Positions 22,901 through 30,411 of a DNA stretch of 36,508 nucleotides are shown here, in pieces. Source of the stretch: Candidatus Wildermuthbacteria bacterium GWA2_46_15 (GTDB lineage Bacteria; Patescibacteriota; Minisyncoccia; Minisyncoccales; GWA2-46-15); NCBI GenBank assembly GCA_001823105.1, contig MHTO01000004.1, positions 1 through 36,508 on the forward strand, written 5' to 3'. The position numbers and the translations under genes were made by a program. Positions within the stretch are counted from its first letter, which is position 1. The number at the start of each line of letters is the position of its first letter. The notes under the pieces were generated by a model, which worked only from the letters and a program-made list of their open reading frames with translations, was not told where the DNA came from and made no database searches.

Positions 22901-25126
22901 TCGGCTTTCGCCCTCTGAAATCCCAAGACTTTTCAGTTTGATTTTAGCCTCTTGTATAGAATTAACAAGAGGTTTAGCTTGCAGCACATTAGTAAGGTTT
23001 TCATTGCGCTCCAAAAAACCTTCTCTCTCAAGCCAGGCGATCGCTGTACGCACCTTTGTATCTGCATTTGCGTCGCCAGCTTGAAAATTTACCTCAACAT
23101 CTTCATCTCTTAACAACTCCCCGGTAGTAATAACAATCTCGTCAGTATGGCGCTGTATTGCCGCTTTTCTCAGACCGCGCAAAATCTGTGCTATATCCCT
23201 TCTGCTAAGTTCGGAAAGCGCGCTAAGCCGGAACTGCTGTTCGCAATCTTCTTCGTTGTAGAGCAGAATACAGTCGGCCTCCTCCTGATCCCGACCTGCA
23301 CGCCCGGCTTCTTGCAAATAGTTTTCAAGCGAAGCCGGTGTATCTCCATGTATGACAAGGCGAATATCTTGTTTATCTACGCCCATGCCGAAGGCATTTG
23401 TGGCACATATTACTTGAATGTCTCCAGCAAGGAACAAGTCTTGAACTTCTTTTTTCTCCGACACAGTAAGCCCGGCATGGAAATGACGAGCACGCCACCC
23501 TTGCTTTGAAAGGAACCTAGCCGTATCCTCTGTGTCTGCACGTTTAGCGCGAAAAACAACAGCATAAGCCTTAGCATCCTTCCCAAGGCGCTCTCCAAGC
23601 AAATCATTTATTCTAGGAAGCTTGATCATTGCAGGGACCATCTGCACTTCAAATTTAAGGTTGGTGCGTTCAACTCCTCCCTCAAAAAGAGACATCTCTG
23701 TCCCAGTTTCGTTTTTAAAGTAAGCTTGAACGTCTTCAATGACATCCTTCTTGGCGGTAGCGGTAAAACAAGCTATTGGCGGCACAGGGCAATTCTGCTC
23801 CATGGCTATTTTCTTTATGACCCGCCCTGAATAAAGATAATCGGGGCGGAAATCGTGCCCCCATTTAGAAAGACAATGTGCCTCATCCACTACCCAGCAG
23901 CCGATTTCCCGTGACAGAAGCGCTTTGTACACCGCTCGGCTACGCAACTGTTCAGGGGAAAGATAAAGCAGTGCAATGGAACCGGATCTGATGCTCTTCA
24001 GCACATCTGCCCTTTCAGGCAGAGTTAGTATGCCGCAAAGCGCGGCACAGTTATGAAGACCTTGGCGCTGTAGACTGTCCACCTGGTCCTTCATTAAAGC
24101 CTGCAACGGGGAAATAACAACTGTCAGGTAGCCTCTTCTTGCATTCCGGACAAGTGCCGGCAATTGAAAGCCCAAGGATTTGCCACCACCTGTGGGCATT
24201 ATAGCCAGCAAAGACTCTCCGCGCATGCCAGCATTAACAATTTCTAATTGCAGGCTATTACCATTTGTATGTTTAGGTTCATCACGAAACTTATCAAAGC
24301 CAAAATACTGCTTAAGTTGCTCCCCAGAATTATGGGCTTTGGTGCAATAAGAACAAAGAGGATCCGAGCAGGGGACATCTCTTAATTCGCTTAAAAAAGA
24401 GGTTATTGTAGGATAATGCAGCCTAACCCAAGGCTGCAGCACTGAGTCTGTGCGGGAAATGCTAAGCAACCGTACTGAATAAGCCATAAGCCAGCGGGAG
24501 TTTTCTGTGGCTATGTTTGCGTAAGCCACCTTCTTGGCTGCGGTTTTACAAGAGAACTCGCCAAGAATGCTTTGGATACTCTCAATAATATCTTTCGGGA
24601 GTTTAACCGTAGGTGCCGCTTCGTCTAAGACCGCGTGCATCCCCTTAGAAAGCAAAGACTCTTCTTTCGGGTTACAAATCAATTCTTTTAATACGGCATA
24701 CAACTCGGGAGATGTTGATGCCAGTTCACGCAACTTAGATATTTCGTCTATTAAGAGCTTTTGTGCCTGTTTGCAATCCGAAACAGGATCATTCATGGCA
24801 GCTGGAACCAGCTTATAGTCTTTTATAAGATGGTGATATGGATTAGCAGGGAAGCAGAGAGGCGACAGTAAGAGGGTATCAATAATAGGCAGCCTTAGAA
24901 TCTTTGCTTCCGGAAAAGACTGTTTAATCATTCCTAAGTCATGCTTTAAAATATTATGTCCCGATACAAACTGTGCCCCGGCAGCAAAAGCATCAAGTTG
25001 GCGCAAAGCCTCTGCTTGATTAAATTTACCAGAGCAAAAGAATGTCTTTTCACCTATGACAGCACCAATCTTAAATATTTTGCCGGTTTGGTTAGTCTCA
25101 AGGTCTAGAAATAGAATGTTTTGCAT
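19913..25126 (-). CDS. DEDD exonuclease - RecQ helicase - UvrD helicase triple fusion
   Basis: 1737-residue protein with three catalytic modules. Residues 1-135: DEDD exonuclease (Asp8 and Glu10 in LFLDLETN; His57-Asn58 and Asp63 in GHNILKHDL; Asp117 in NDPVSDC, where the usual His of the DEDDh type is Asn112). Residues 285-650: RecQ-type SF2 helicase with MPTGGGKS (K316), VVDEAHCLSKWGHDFRPDY (414-417) and EAGRAGRDQ (607-613). A Cys cluster CSDPLCSYC (253-261) lies just before it. Residues 1115-1600: SF1 UvrD/Rep helicase with LAGPGSGKTRAV (K1132), DEYQDIDE (1252-1256), GDDDQGIYGFRG, STVHAAKGKEF and VFYVGMTRAQNS. All core motifs look intact. Such a chain could unwind with opposite polarities and degrade an end, a RecBCD-like logic. 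It starts 20 bases after the McrC-like gene, with which it is presumably co-expressed. Confidence 0.9.
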   Translation of the reverse strand: MQNILFLDLETNQTGKIFKIGAVIGEKTFFCSGKFNQAEALRQLDAFAAGAQFVSGHNILKHDLGMIKQSFPEAKILRLPIIDTLLLSPLCFPANPYHHLIKDYKLVPAAMNDPVSDCKQAQKLLIDEISKLRELASTSPELYAVLKELICNPKEESLLSKGMHAVLDEAAPTVKLPKDIIESIQSILGEFSCKTAAKKVAYANIATENSRWLMAYSVRLLSISRTDSVLQPWVRLHYPTITSFLSELRDVPCSDPLCSYCTKAHNSGEQLKQYFGFDKFRDEPKHTNGNSLQLEIVNAGMRGESLLAIMPTGGGKSLGFQLPALVRNARRGYLTVVISPLQALMKDQVDSLQRQGLHNCAALCGILTLPERADVLKSIRSGSIALLYLSPEQLRSRAVYKALLSREIGCWVVDEAHCLSKWGHDFRPDYLYSGRVIKKIAMEQNCPVPPIACFTATAKKDVIEDVQAYFKNETGTEMSLFEGGVERTNLKFEVQMVPAMIKLPRINDLLGERLGKDAKAYAVVFRAKRADTEDTARFLSKQGWRARHFHAGLTVSEKKEVQDLFLAGDIQVICATNAFGMGVDKQDIRLVIHGDTPASLENYLQEAGRAGRDQEEADCILLYNEEDCEQQFRLSALSELSRRDIAQILRGLRKAAIQRHTDEIVITTGELLRDEDVEVNFQAGDANADTKVRTAIAWLEREGFLERNENLTNVLQAKPLVNSIQEAKIKLKSLGISEGESRLWLAILQYIFSTPANDSIRIDDLAGLPEFAAYAKISKDDFPQEFVRDRGGCEYLSSKVFKTLDAMVGAGVLQKSTLLSAYLRYKIEDSSIKRAERIAVLNREIVKTLGEYDPDPNGYVPLDLKKLNQELRNRDFDCSLPLLRQLMKSFKADSHIFNAHEGEITLRSTGRDIYRVKITGGWGKVTENINNKLRVAEVVLAKLLACAPEKAQAARDLLVEFTYEDLVQVAQKDPDLKQAVKDWNAAIEQALLFLHEQQVIVLQKGLSIFRTAMTIKVLPEGQGKQYSAENYERVHHHYKERVFQVHVMNEYANLGISRIQDALHLVLAYFIMSKESFVAKFFAKQKALLEMATTANSYDKIVEKLENRAQEQIVTAPTTKPMLILAGPGSGKTRAVVHRCAYLLRIKRVKAQSILICCFTHKAAIEIRRRLTDLVGADARGVTVQTYHALALRILGLSVADMMEEARKAENFFENMISDVVEVLNGTKTVAGLEADEVRDRLLAGFEHILVDEYQDIDEKQYAMISAIAGRKLKDSESDRKLSILAVGDDDQGIYGFRGSNVKFIKQFQIDYGADVKELIENYRSSGNIIDASNTLIEHNKDRMKKDRPIRINKFRSMQSPGGQFGDIDALTKGKVSVVKVNDILGQAEAAIKEAVRLKSLGIERWDSIAILARNHVDLSYIRSRAEALSVPVSWPIDGKKMPPLHRIREIRRALDTLSIDENLIANADEFAAMLGLEQKQPDGNIWFRLLSDLLDDWRAETQNEKTPVKLFVDFIYESLHQLRKDESVGEGVVLSTVHAAKGKEFPHVLLCGDWGYDINRDTPIEEQRRVFYVGMTRAQNSLAIFDRQDTKNIFSPELKGECFIYRAETSAIDGDTPRRDYSLLGLGDLFIDYAGRLEPGGPFHGALANLKTGDKLTAIQSGDKVGLIDSNKVQVALLSKLVSAQWMPQLEYIESIRVLGMVQRYKTDSDKPEFTEKLQVDQWEVPFCEIVTRLQK

Positions 25127-25145
25127 TTAAGTAGCCTTAGGCTAA

Positions 25146-26606
25146 CTAACTCATTGGTCTTTGAAAAACATCAGAAAGTGCATTAACAACTTCTCCGGCA
25201 TCTGATGACATTGGGACTGAAACTATAACTATTTCAACTACTCTTGAGCCTGAGTTTACACAAGTGCGCACAACAACCTGGTTCCGTTCTAGCAGGGACT
25301 GAAAAGTCTCCATTCGGCATGGATAAACAAGGCATGCCACAACCCTAGGCGTATCAAACAAAGAAGAGTAGGCAACTACCTGTAAAAGATCCTTACGGTG
25401 GCGCTCCCGAATTTCCTCTTCAACATTGCCCCAACCACAAGACTGGATCTCTTCAGCATGCGCTTTATATTTAGCATCCAGAACCATTGTAACGTCGCCA
25501 CGTTCCAGCACAACGTCTGGGATGAAGGCCTTCTGGGAGCCAGAATAGGAAGGTTTCCAATCTAAACTCACCTTTGTTTGACCCAGGCGACCAACTCGCA
25601 AAGAAGCCCCACATTTTTTAGATACCAATTCACCTATTGTTTCAACCCAGGCCTCGAAAAACGATTCCATATCCATCTGCCAAGACAAACCAGCCAGCTC
25701 ATTTAAGCCAGCTAGGCCCCGTTCTTCTATAGTCCACTCTATAGCCTGCAGACCATCCTTAACATCCTTAGGAAGCAAGGCTCGACTTTGCCACGTTTTG
25801 ATCTGCCGCACATTCGGACGCCGTGGCGTATTACTGTTAACACGTGCTATTAGCTCATTGCATAGAGCCAGCAGTTTCAAAACAACAACCCCAGCAGTCC
25901 GCTGCGCCAGCAGTGAGGATGAATGCTCTTTTAATACGAAGTGTATAGCAGCCCTTAAATCGAAATCATCCCTAAGATCAGGGAAGGTGCATGGCACCGA
26001 CAAGTGCTTAGCGTGGGGTATCTTACGAATGATGTAGGAATCCCAATCAACCGCACCTTTTGGCATAGAAACATCTTCTTCTATAACGGTAAACTTCCTG
26101 GACAACTTATCCAGCATGCCCTTAATTCTTAAAAGGACAATAGAAGACAAAACCCAAGGCGGTATTTTCCTGTCAGATTGTGGGAGCTCAGCGTAAGGCA
26201 GCAACTTAGGCACTACACGGAACCCTGTAGCAGTCAAAACCTCACCAATAGACGTCCAGGCAAAACGTGGCTCTATAATAAGCCCCAGGTCATATTTACC
26301 CGTTGCTGGGGACACTAATGGTAAAGCACCTATTCTGCTTGAGCTGTGAAAGGAAAGGAACGCCTTGCTGTCACGTCGCACCACATCAGAAGATATGTGG
26401 AACTCACGCAGTATATTACTGTTCGTCTTAAGAAGAGCCTCAGCTTGCCGTTCAGCATGCGATTCTTGATCCCGTACTGCAGACCCACCAAACCAGTTCT
26501 TAGCCTCAATCAGCGCGTGACTTGTGTCGAAAATACGCTGACATCGCCCTATAGAGCGAGTAGGCATGGGCCGCCTGGCCGTAATTATTGGTCTGCGTGG
26601 GGGCAT
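25146..26606 (-). CDS. mcrC: McrC-like PD-(D/E)XK nuclease (DUF2357-type)
   Basis: 486-residue protein that by context and motif is the nuclease partner of the McrB-like ATPase. The PD-(D/E)XK site reads FIPDVVLERGD (Pro363-Asp364), then VLDAKYKAH (Asp377-Ala-Lys379), with an upstream helix FFEAWVET carrying Glu near 318. In McrBC, McrC is the endonuclease stimulated by the McrB GTPase ring on modified-cytosine DNA. The length is greater than E. coli McrC (about 350), and residues 1-330 resemble the DUF2357-type extension. The start at 26606 follows the McrB stop by four bases, so the two are probably translationally coupled. It is an ordinary pair in itself; the unusual thing is its place between helicase genes. 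Gene symbol is by family, not by proven orthology. Confidence 0.8.
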   Translation of the reverse strand: MPPRRPIITARRPMPTRSIGRCQRIFDTSHALIEAKNWFGGSAVRDQESHAERQAEALLKTNSNILREFHISSDVVRRDSKAFLSFHSSSRIGALPLVSPATGKYDLGLIIEPRFAWTSIGEVLTATGFRVVPKLLPYAELPQSDRKIPPWVLSSIVLLRIKGMLDKLSRKFTVIEEDVSMPKGAVDWDSYIIRKIPHAKHLSVPCTFPDLRDDFDLRAAIHFVLKEHSSSLLAQRTAGVVVLKLLALCNELIARVNSNTPRRPNVRQIKTWQSRALLPKDVKDGLQAIEWTIEERGLAGLNELAGLSWQMDMESFFEAWVETIGELVSKKCGASLRVGRLGQTKVSLDWKPSYSGSQKAFIPDVVLERGDVTMVLDAKYKAHAEEIQSCGWGNVEEEIRERHRKDLLQVVAYSSLFDTPRVVACLVYPCRMETFQSLLERNQVVVRTCVNSGSRVVEIVIVSVPMSSDAGEVVNALSDVFQRPMS

Positions 26607-26610
26607 AAGG

Positions 26611-28068
26611 TTATTCTGTTAGATCAAGCCATTCAATATATGCGCGTATTGAATCCGAAAAGCCAGAAACGTAACCCTGAAGCAAATACTCATTCAGCAA
26701 AGGCTTAAGCCCAGCATTAAGGATGCTTTTAGTGTTACTACCCCCATCTAGGAAGTATGCATGCCCAGGCATAAGTGAAAATGCCTCATTCGTGGCCTCT
26801 TCCATAAATATAAAGAATAATCTCTGGAAAGCATCCTTCATCCGCTGACTAGCGCCCATACTTTGTAAAACATTTACATCTGGCCATAAGGAGATGAATG
26901 AAAACCTGCGCCTAACCGCTATATCCAGAATTGCAATACTTCTATCCGCACTATTCATGGTCCCAAGTATATGCAAATTGCCTGGCAGCTTAACCTTTTT
27001 GTCAAAAGGGACCCCGAAATCATGAAAGACTTTAATCTCACGGTCCGGCTCTGTCGGCTCAAAGAGGAATATCGCCTCTCCGAGCACTTTTGCCAGGTCT
27101 GCACGGTTAATCTCATCTATATGCAACAAATAATTTTTATCTGGATTTTTAGAGGCTTCTGCGGCCGCGTCCATCAGATGTCCCCGCCGAGGAGTGAACT
27201 GCAGTCCAGTATTGTTCGCGCCCTGTGAAGGAGCTAAGCCACCAATAAAAGTTTCATAGGTGGTCCCAGGGTGGAATTGGATGCTGGCGCCTTTCCCTTC
27301 ATAAGGTCCTGTAATTAACTTCTCGGCTAATCTTGTTTTGCCGGTACCAGGAGGGCCCTCAATAATAACAAAGCGCCTCAAATTCAAGAGTGCAGACACT
27401 TCTGCTTCTGTCGTATTCGGCATTGCTTTAGATACCCACTCATCCGTAGCGGCTTTTTTCTCCGGCTGGAATGGGGTAAGTGGCTCAAGGCCACGCTCTT
27501 CTGCAAATACATCACAGAAGGTATGGGCTCCCTTTTCAATTAAAGACAACGCCGCTGGATCATCAGAAATAAACATCGCGTATAAAACCTTTTCATATTT
27601 ATCAGTCGCTGTTTTATAGTTATTTAGCCGACCAGAAACATACTTAGGCATGCCCAGATCAATGCGGACCGGGTCCGGCTTAGCCCATGTAATATCTTTT
27701 CTAGCTAGATGGCTTAACCACCTGGAAATAGCCAGAACCTTCCTTGCATGGCCAGGCCGGCTTAATGCCTGCTCGTCAGGACTTAGTCCATTAGTGCCAA
27801 TTCCCAGGCAAATAAGCGCCGGGGCATCTTTGGAAGGGAATATAACAAAACTCATCCCGCCATATGGGCCACTTTTAGGTTGGCCAGCGGGGATAAATGC
27901 CGCGAATGGTGCAGCATCTTCATTCGTTTCCCCATTTACGCGTATTTGAATCTTTTTATCCCATTTCGCCCCATATCGTTCCCGTGCAAATCTCTCAAGA
28001 TCTGCTTTTGCAGAATCTGCCCAGGACCCATCCAATCTTTTAACAATCAATTCAGATAATGCCGACAT
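26611..28068 (-). CDS. mcrB: McrB-like AAA+ GTPase
   Basis: 485-residue AAA+ of the McrB/dynein-like clade. Walker A IEGPPGTGKTRLAEK (238-245), Walker B LLHIDEINRADLAKVLGE (Asp318-Glu319), and the family's MNxxDR signature as MNSADRSIAILD (371-376) followed by the arginine finger region VRRRF (386-389). Residues 1-120 (YGAKWDKKIQIRVNGETNED, then GPYGGMSFVIFP) look like a MrcB/DUF3578-type N-terminal domain, not the modified-cytosine-binding domain of E. coli McrB. Hydrolysis of GTP or ATP would power translocation and activate the McrC-like nuclease next to it. The ATG at 28068 has a strong ribosome site (CGGAGGCACTTT). A candidate promoter lies just upstream, so this may be the first gene of module B. 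Confidence 0.88.
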   Translation of the reverse strand: MSALSELIVKRLDGSWADSAKADLERFARERYGAKWDKKIQIRVNGETNEDAAPFAAFIPAGQPKSGPYGGMSFVIFPSKDAPALICLGIGTNGLSPDEQALSRPGHARKVLAISRWLSHLARKDITWAKPDPVRIDLGMPKYVSGRLNNYKTATDKYEKVLYAMFISDDPAALSLIEKGAHTFCDVFAEERGLEPLTPFQPEKKAATDEWVSKAMPNTTEAEVSALLNLRRFVIIEGPPGTGKTRLAEKLITGPYEGKGASIQFHPGTTYETFIGGLAPSQGANNTGLQFTPRRGHLMDAAAEASKNPDKNYLLHIDEINRADLAKVLGEAIFLFEPTEPDREIKVFHDFGVPFDKKVKLPGNLHILGTMNSADRSIAILDIAVRRRFSFISLWPDVNVLQSMGASQRMKDAFQRLFFIFMEEATNEAFSLMPGHAYFLDGGSNTKSILNAGLKPLLNEYLLQGYVSGFSDSIRAYIEWLDLTE

Positions 28069-28092
28069 AAAGTGCCTCCGTTCTAGTTAAAA

Positions 28093-28121
28093 ATTACAGA
28101 TATCAAACATATTTAAAACAA
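28093..28121 (-). promoter_or_regulatory. Candidate promoter upstream of the McrB-like gene
   Basis: On the minus strand TTGTTT (28121-28116) and TGTAAT (28098-28093) are separated by 17 bases, about 25 bases before the ATG at 28068. The 72-base gap is AT-rich, unlike the tight joins elsewhere in the series, which supports a transcription restart here. No terminator hairpin is seen for the upstream genes, so read-through is also likely. Confidence 0.35.
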
Positions 28122-28140
28122 ATTACTCCCCTAAGCTTAA

Positions 28141-30411
28141 TTATGGCAGAATTCTGGGCGGGGTTAAATCCATCTCCCACCCGTATTCTTTGGTATCTTC
28201 AATCGACTTTGGTGAAGGAAAGCCCTCACTCTCTGCGATTGCCTGAACAAATGCCCCAAGTTGCTTCTCCCCTAGTATAAAATCCTTATATGCTTGCCTT
28301 TGCTTTGCATATCTCCATATCCTATCATCATAGCCCCCAGGGTACTTAAGTAGCTCCATAGTTATATCAGTGCCTTTAACAAGGTCTCGGTAAATACGGC
28401 CGGTCCGTTGCTCAATAACAGTGGGATTCCAATGCAGGTCATGGTGAATTACGTTGCTGCAAGCTTTTTGCATATCCAGACCTTCCCCGCCAATCTGACT
28501 CACAAGCAGAATATGTGGTGGGACCCCTGTGGAGTTGAAGGCCTCTAAAACCCTAGTCCTCCGCGCCCTGGAGCTTTCACCTGTAAATTTCTCGACTATT
28601 CCATATTGTCTAAAAGGTAATCTCCCTATTAGCTTATTATACTTAGGAGTGTTTTCTGGCTTACTAATGAAACCGCGAAGCCTGGCGCGCATCTGCCTTA
28701 CAGAAATTCTTTCCCCACCTTCTCGAGTAAAGTCTTCAGAGATTCTCTTTAATACTTCCTTCCAGTGTTTGATTAAATCTGGGTAGCCACTTCCTCTAAA
28801 CCGCATGATTCCACGAACAAGTGCGTCATGTATGCATACTCTTTCTTCGAATTCCAATCCCTCGCAATCTTTAACAAACATTTCTTCTAAAGACTGCAAG
28901 TTTATCCCAGCGTCATTAAGTATGCGTTGTGCCTTTCTCCACACCTTATTGTTTTTGATAGGCTTTTTTTTGCCCGCTAATAGGGGCTTCCCTTCAAATT
29001 CACAAACAATTCCATTTCTTTTTTCCAATAAGGTTTTCTGTGCTTTCGCTATAGTCGACAAGTGATTAAAGAAAACAACTACCTTCTGTGATTGCTTCCC
29101 ATTGCCCAACAATAAGCATCTAACTCTTTCAATCAAGACGCGCACCTTGGCGTGCGTCCAACCTGAAAACAATTCATCCACTTTTCCTTCCTTCAGATTA
29201 AATCTTTTAATTATCTTTTTATGAGGATGCGCCTGGGCAGCCTGGAACTTGCCCCGATGCAACGCAGCATGTGCCGAGCAAAGCCTGCTATAACCATTTG
29301 GGAGAAATTTCCCACCGGGAGGCGGCTCATCATCAAACTGCCCATACTTTGCATGGGCATTTTGCCGGAGGTAGGCACGCCCAAAGAGATATAAAGCTGT
29401 ATCTGCTGCCTCAAGCTTAAACGATGGAGTATGCTCCTCAACTTTTGGTTTGGTATTTCTTATTACCAGAGCGCGCAAATACTCATCAAGACCATCCTGC
29501 GCACGGTGCCCAACTTCAACGCCAAAAGTGCGGCCAGTGGGATCTAATGGCGCGTCAAAGTTTATATCAATGCAATTCAGGAGTTCTTTAAACTCTTGTT
29601 TTATAGTGCGGGGATCCCCGTCTTTAATCAATTTATCTAATTCCGTATCAAGAAGCTTAAGGCTATATTTGATTGCGTTAACAATAGAGGGCTGAAGAGG
29701 CATTTTCCCGCCTGCTTTAAGGTCTGAGATAAGTTCAAAATCAGGCTCATATTTTAAGTCTAGGAAATGCAATAAATGAATAAGCTCCTGCCGACTATCA
29801 CACTGGAATGGCGTCGCAGATAAAAAAAGGAAAGGGCAGGTTTTTTTATTGTCACGTATACGCTGAAGGGCCCTGGAAAGTTGTGTGGAACATTTACGTG
29901 CCTTGTGGGCCTCGTCCAACACAAGCAAATCTAGTTTTGAAACCCATCCTGGCAATTTGCCTCTTGTAAGCTTTCCCGCTTTACTTGTAGGAAACAAGCG
30001 TATACTTGATTTTTCCCCATCTGCAGCTCGCCCCATGGCTTTTAAAACCTTTTTAAGGGGTGTATTACCTTTAATGCCGGGCATTGCTGCCTTACAGAAT
30101 AAACGAATTTCTTCTTGCCATTTCTGAATAAGGCCTGGGGGAAGAAGAAATGCGGCGCGGCGGCCTGTTGTGTGGCTAGCAAGATAAAGCGCTGCCGTTG
30201 CCAAAGCCTCCCATGTTTTCCCCATTCCAACTTCGTCCGCCAGTAAAGCTCCGGCTCGCCCCGACATTAGCCGGGGGCCCTCCCCTTTAAGGGCCTGCAA
30301 TGCGGCCGCCACAGCCCGACCTTGATGCGGTCGAAGAACAGTCTTCCCTTTCTTGGGAAAAGCCCAAAAAGAAGGTCCACCCCACCGTAATGGCTTTTGC
30401 CGGCGGCTCAT
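28141..30411 (-). CDS. SNF2-family ATPase coupled to a PLD nuclease
   Basis: 756-residue SNF2-type translocase. Start ATG at 30411 (MSRRQKPLRWGG) with AAAAGGAGG upstream; it overlaps the PLD gene stop as ATGA, a tight coupling. The frame is open a further 28 codons without a better start. Motifs: LRPHQGRAV (Q-like), LLADEVGMGKTW (Walker A, 59-66), LLVLDEAHKARK (DEAH 166-169), FLFLSATPFQ (about 198), and in lobe 2 VVVFFNHLSTIAK, VSQIGGEGLDMQKA and HHDLHWNPTVIEQRTGRIYR. It carries no accessory nuclease domain. SNF2 and PLD pairs also occur in DISARM-like defence, where the helicase is thought to move on DNA while the PLD protein cleaves; the correspondence here is only by composition. Confidence 0.85.
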   Translation of the reverse strand: MSRRQKPLRWGGPSFWAFPKKGKTVLRPHQGRAVAAALQALKGEGPRLMSGRAGALLADEVGMGKTWEALATAALYLASHTTGRRAAFLLPPGLIQKWQEEIRLFCKAAMPGIKGNTPLKKVLKAMGRAADGEKSSIRLFPTSKAGKLTRGKLPGWVSKLDLLVLDEAHKARKCSTQLSRALQRIRDNKKTCPFLFLSATPFQCDSRQELIHLLHFLDLKYEPDFELISDLKAGGKMPLQPSIVNAIKYSLKLLDTELDKLIKDGDPRTIKQEFKELLNCIDINFDAPLDPTGRTFGVEVGHRAQDGLDEYLRALVIRNTKPKVEEHTPSFKLEAADTALYLFGRAYLRQNAHAKYGQFDDEPPPGGKFLPNGYSRLCSAHAALHRGKFQAAQAHPHKKIIKRFNLKEGKVDELFSGWTHAKVRVLIERVRCLLLGNGKQSQKVVVFFNHLSTIAKAQKTLLEKRNGIVCEFEGKPLLAGKKKPIKNNKVWRKAQRILNDAGINLQSLEEMFVKDCEGLEFEERVCIHDALVRGIMRFRGSGYPDLIKHWKEVLKRISEDFTREGGERISVRQMRARLRGFISKPENTPKYNKLIGRLPFRQYGIVEKFTGESSRARRTRVLEAFNSTGVPPHILLVSQIGGEGLDMQKACSNVIHHDLHWNPTVIEQRTGRIYRDLVKGTDITMELLKYPGGYDDRIWRYAKQRQAYKDFILGEKQLGAFVQAIAESEGFPSPKSIEDTKEYGWEMDLTPPRILP

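Noticed and set aside
23147..23509. 120-codon plus-strand frame
   Set aside because: Antisense to the RecQ part of the triple fusion; low-complexity translation with no recognisable domain.
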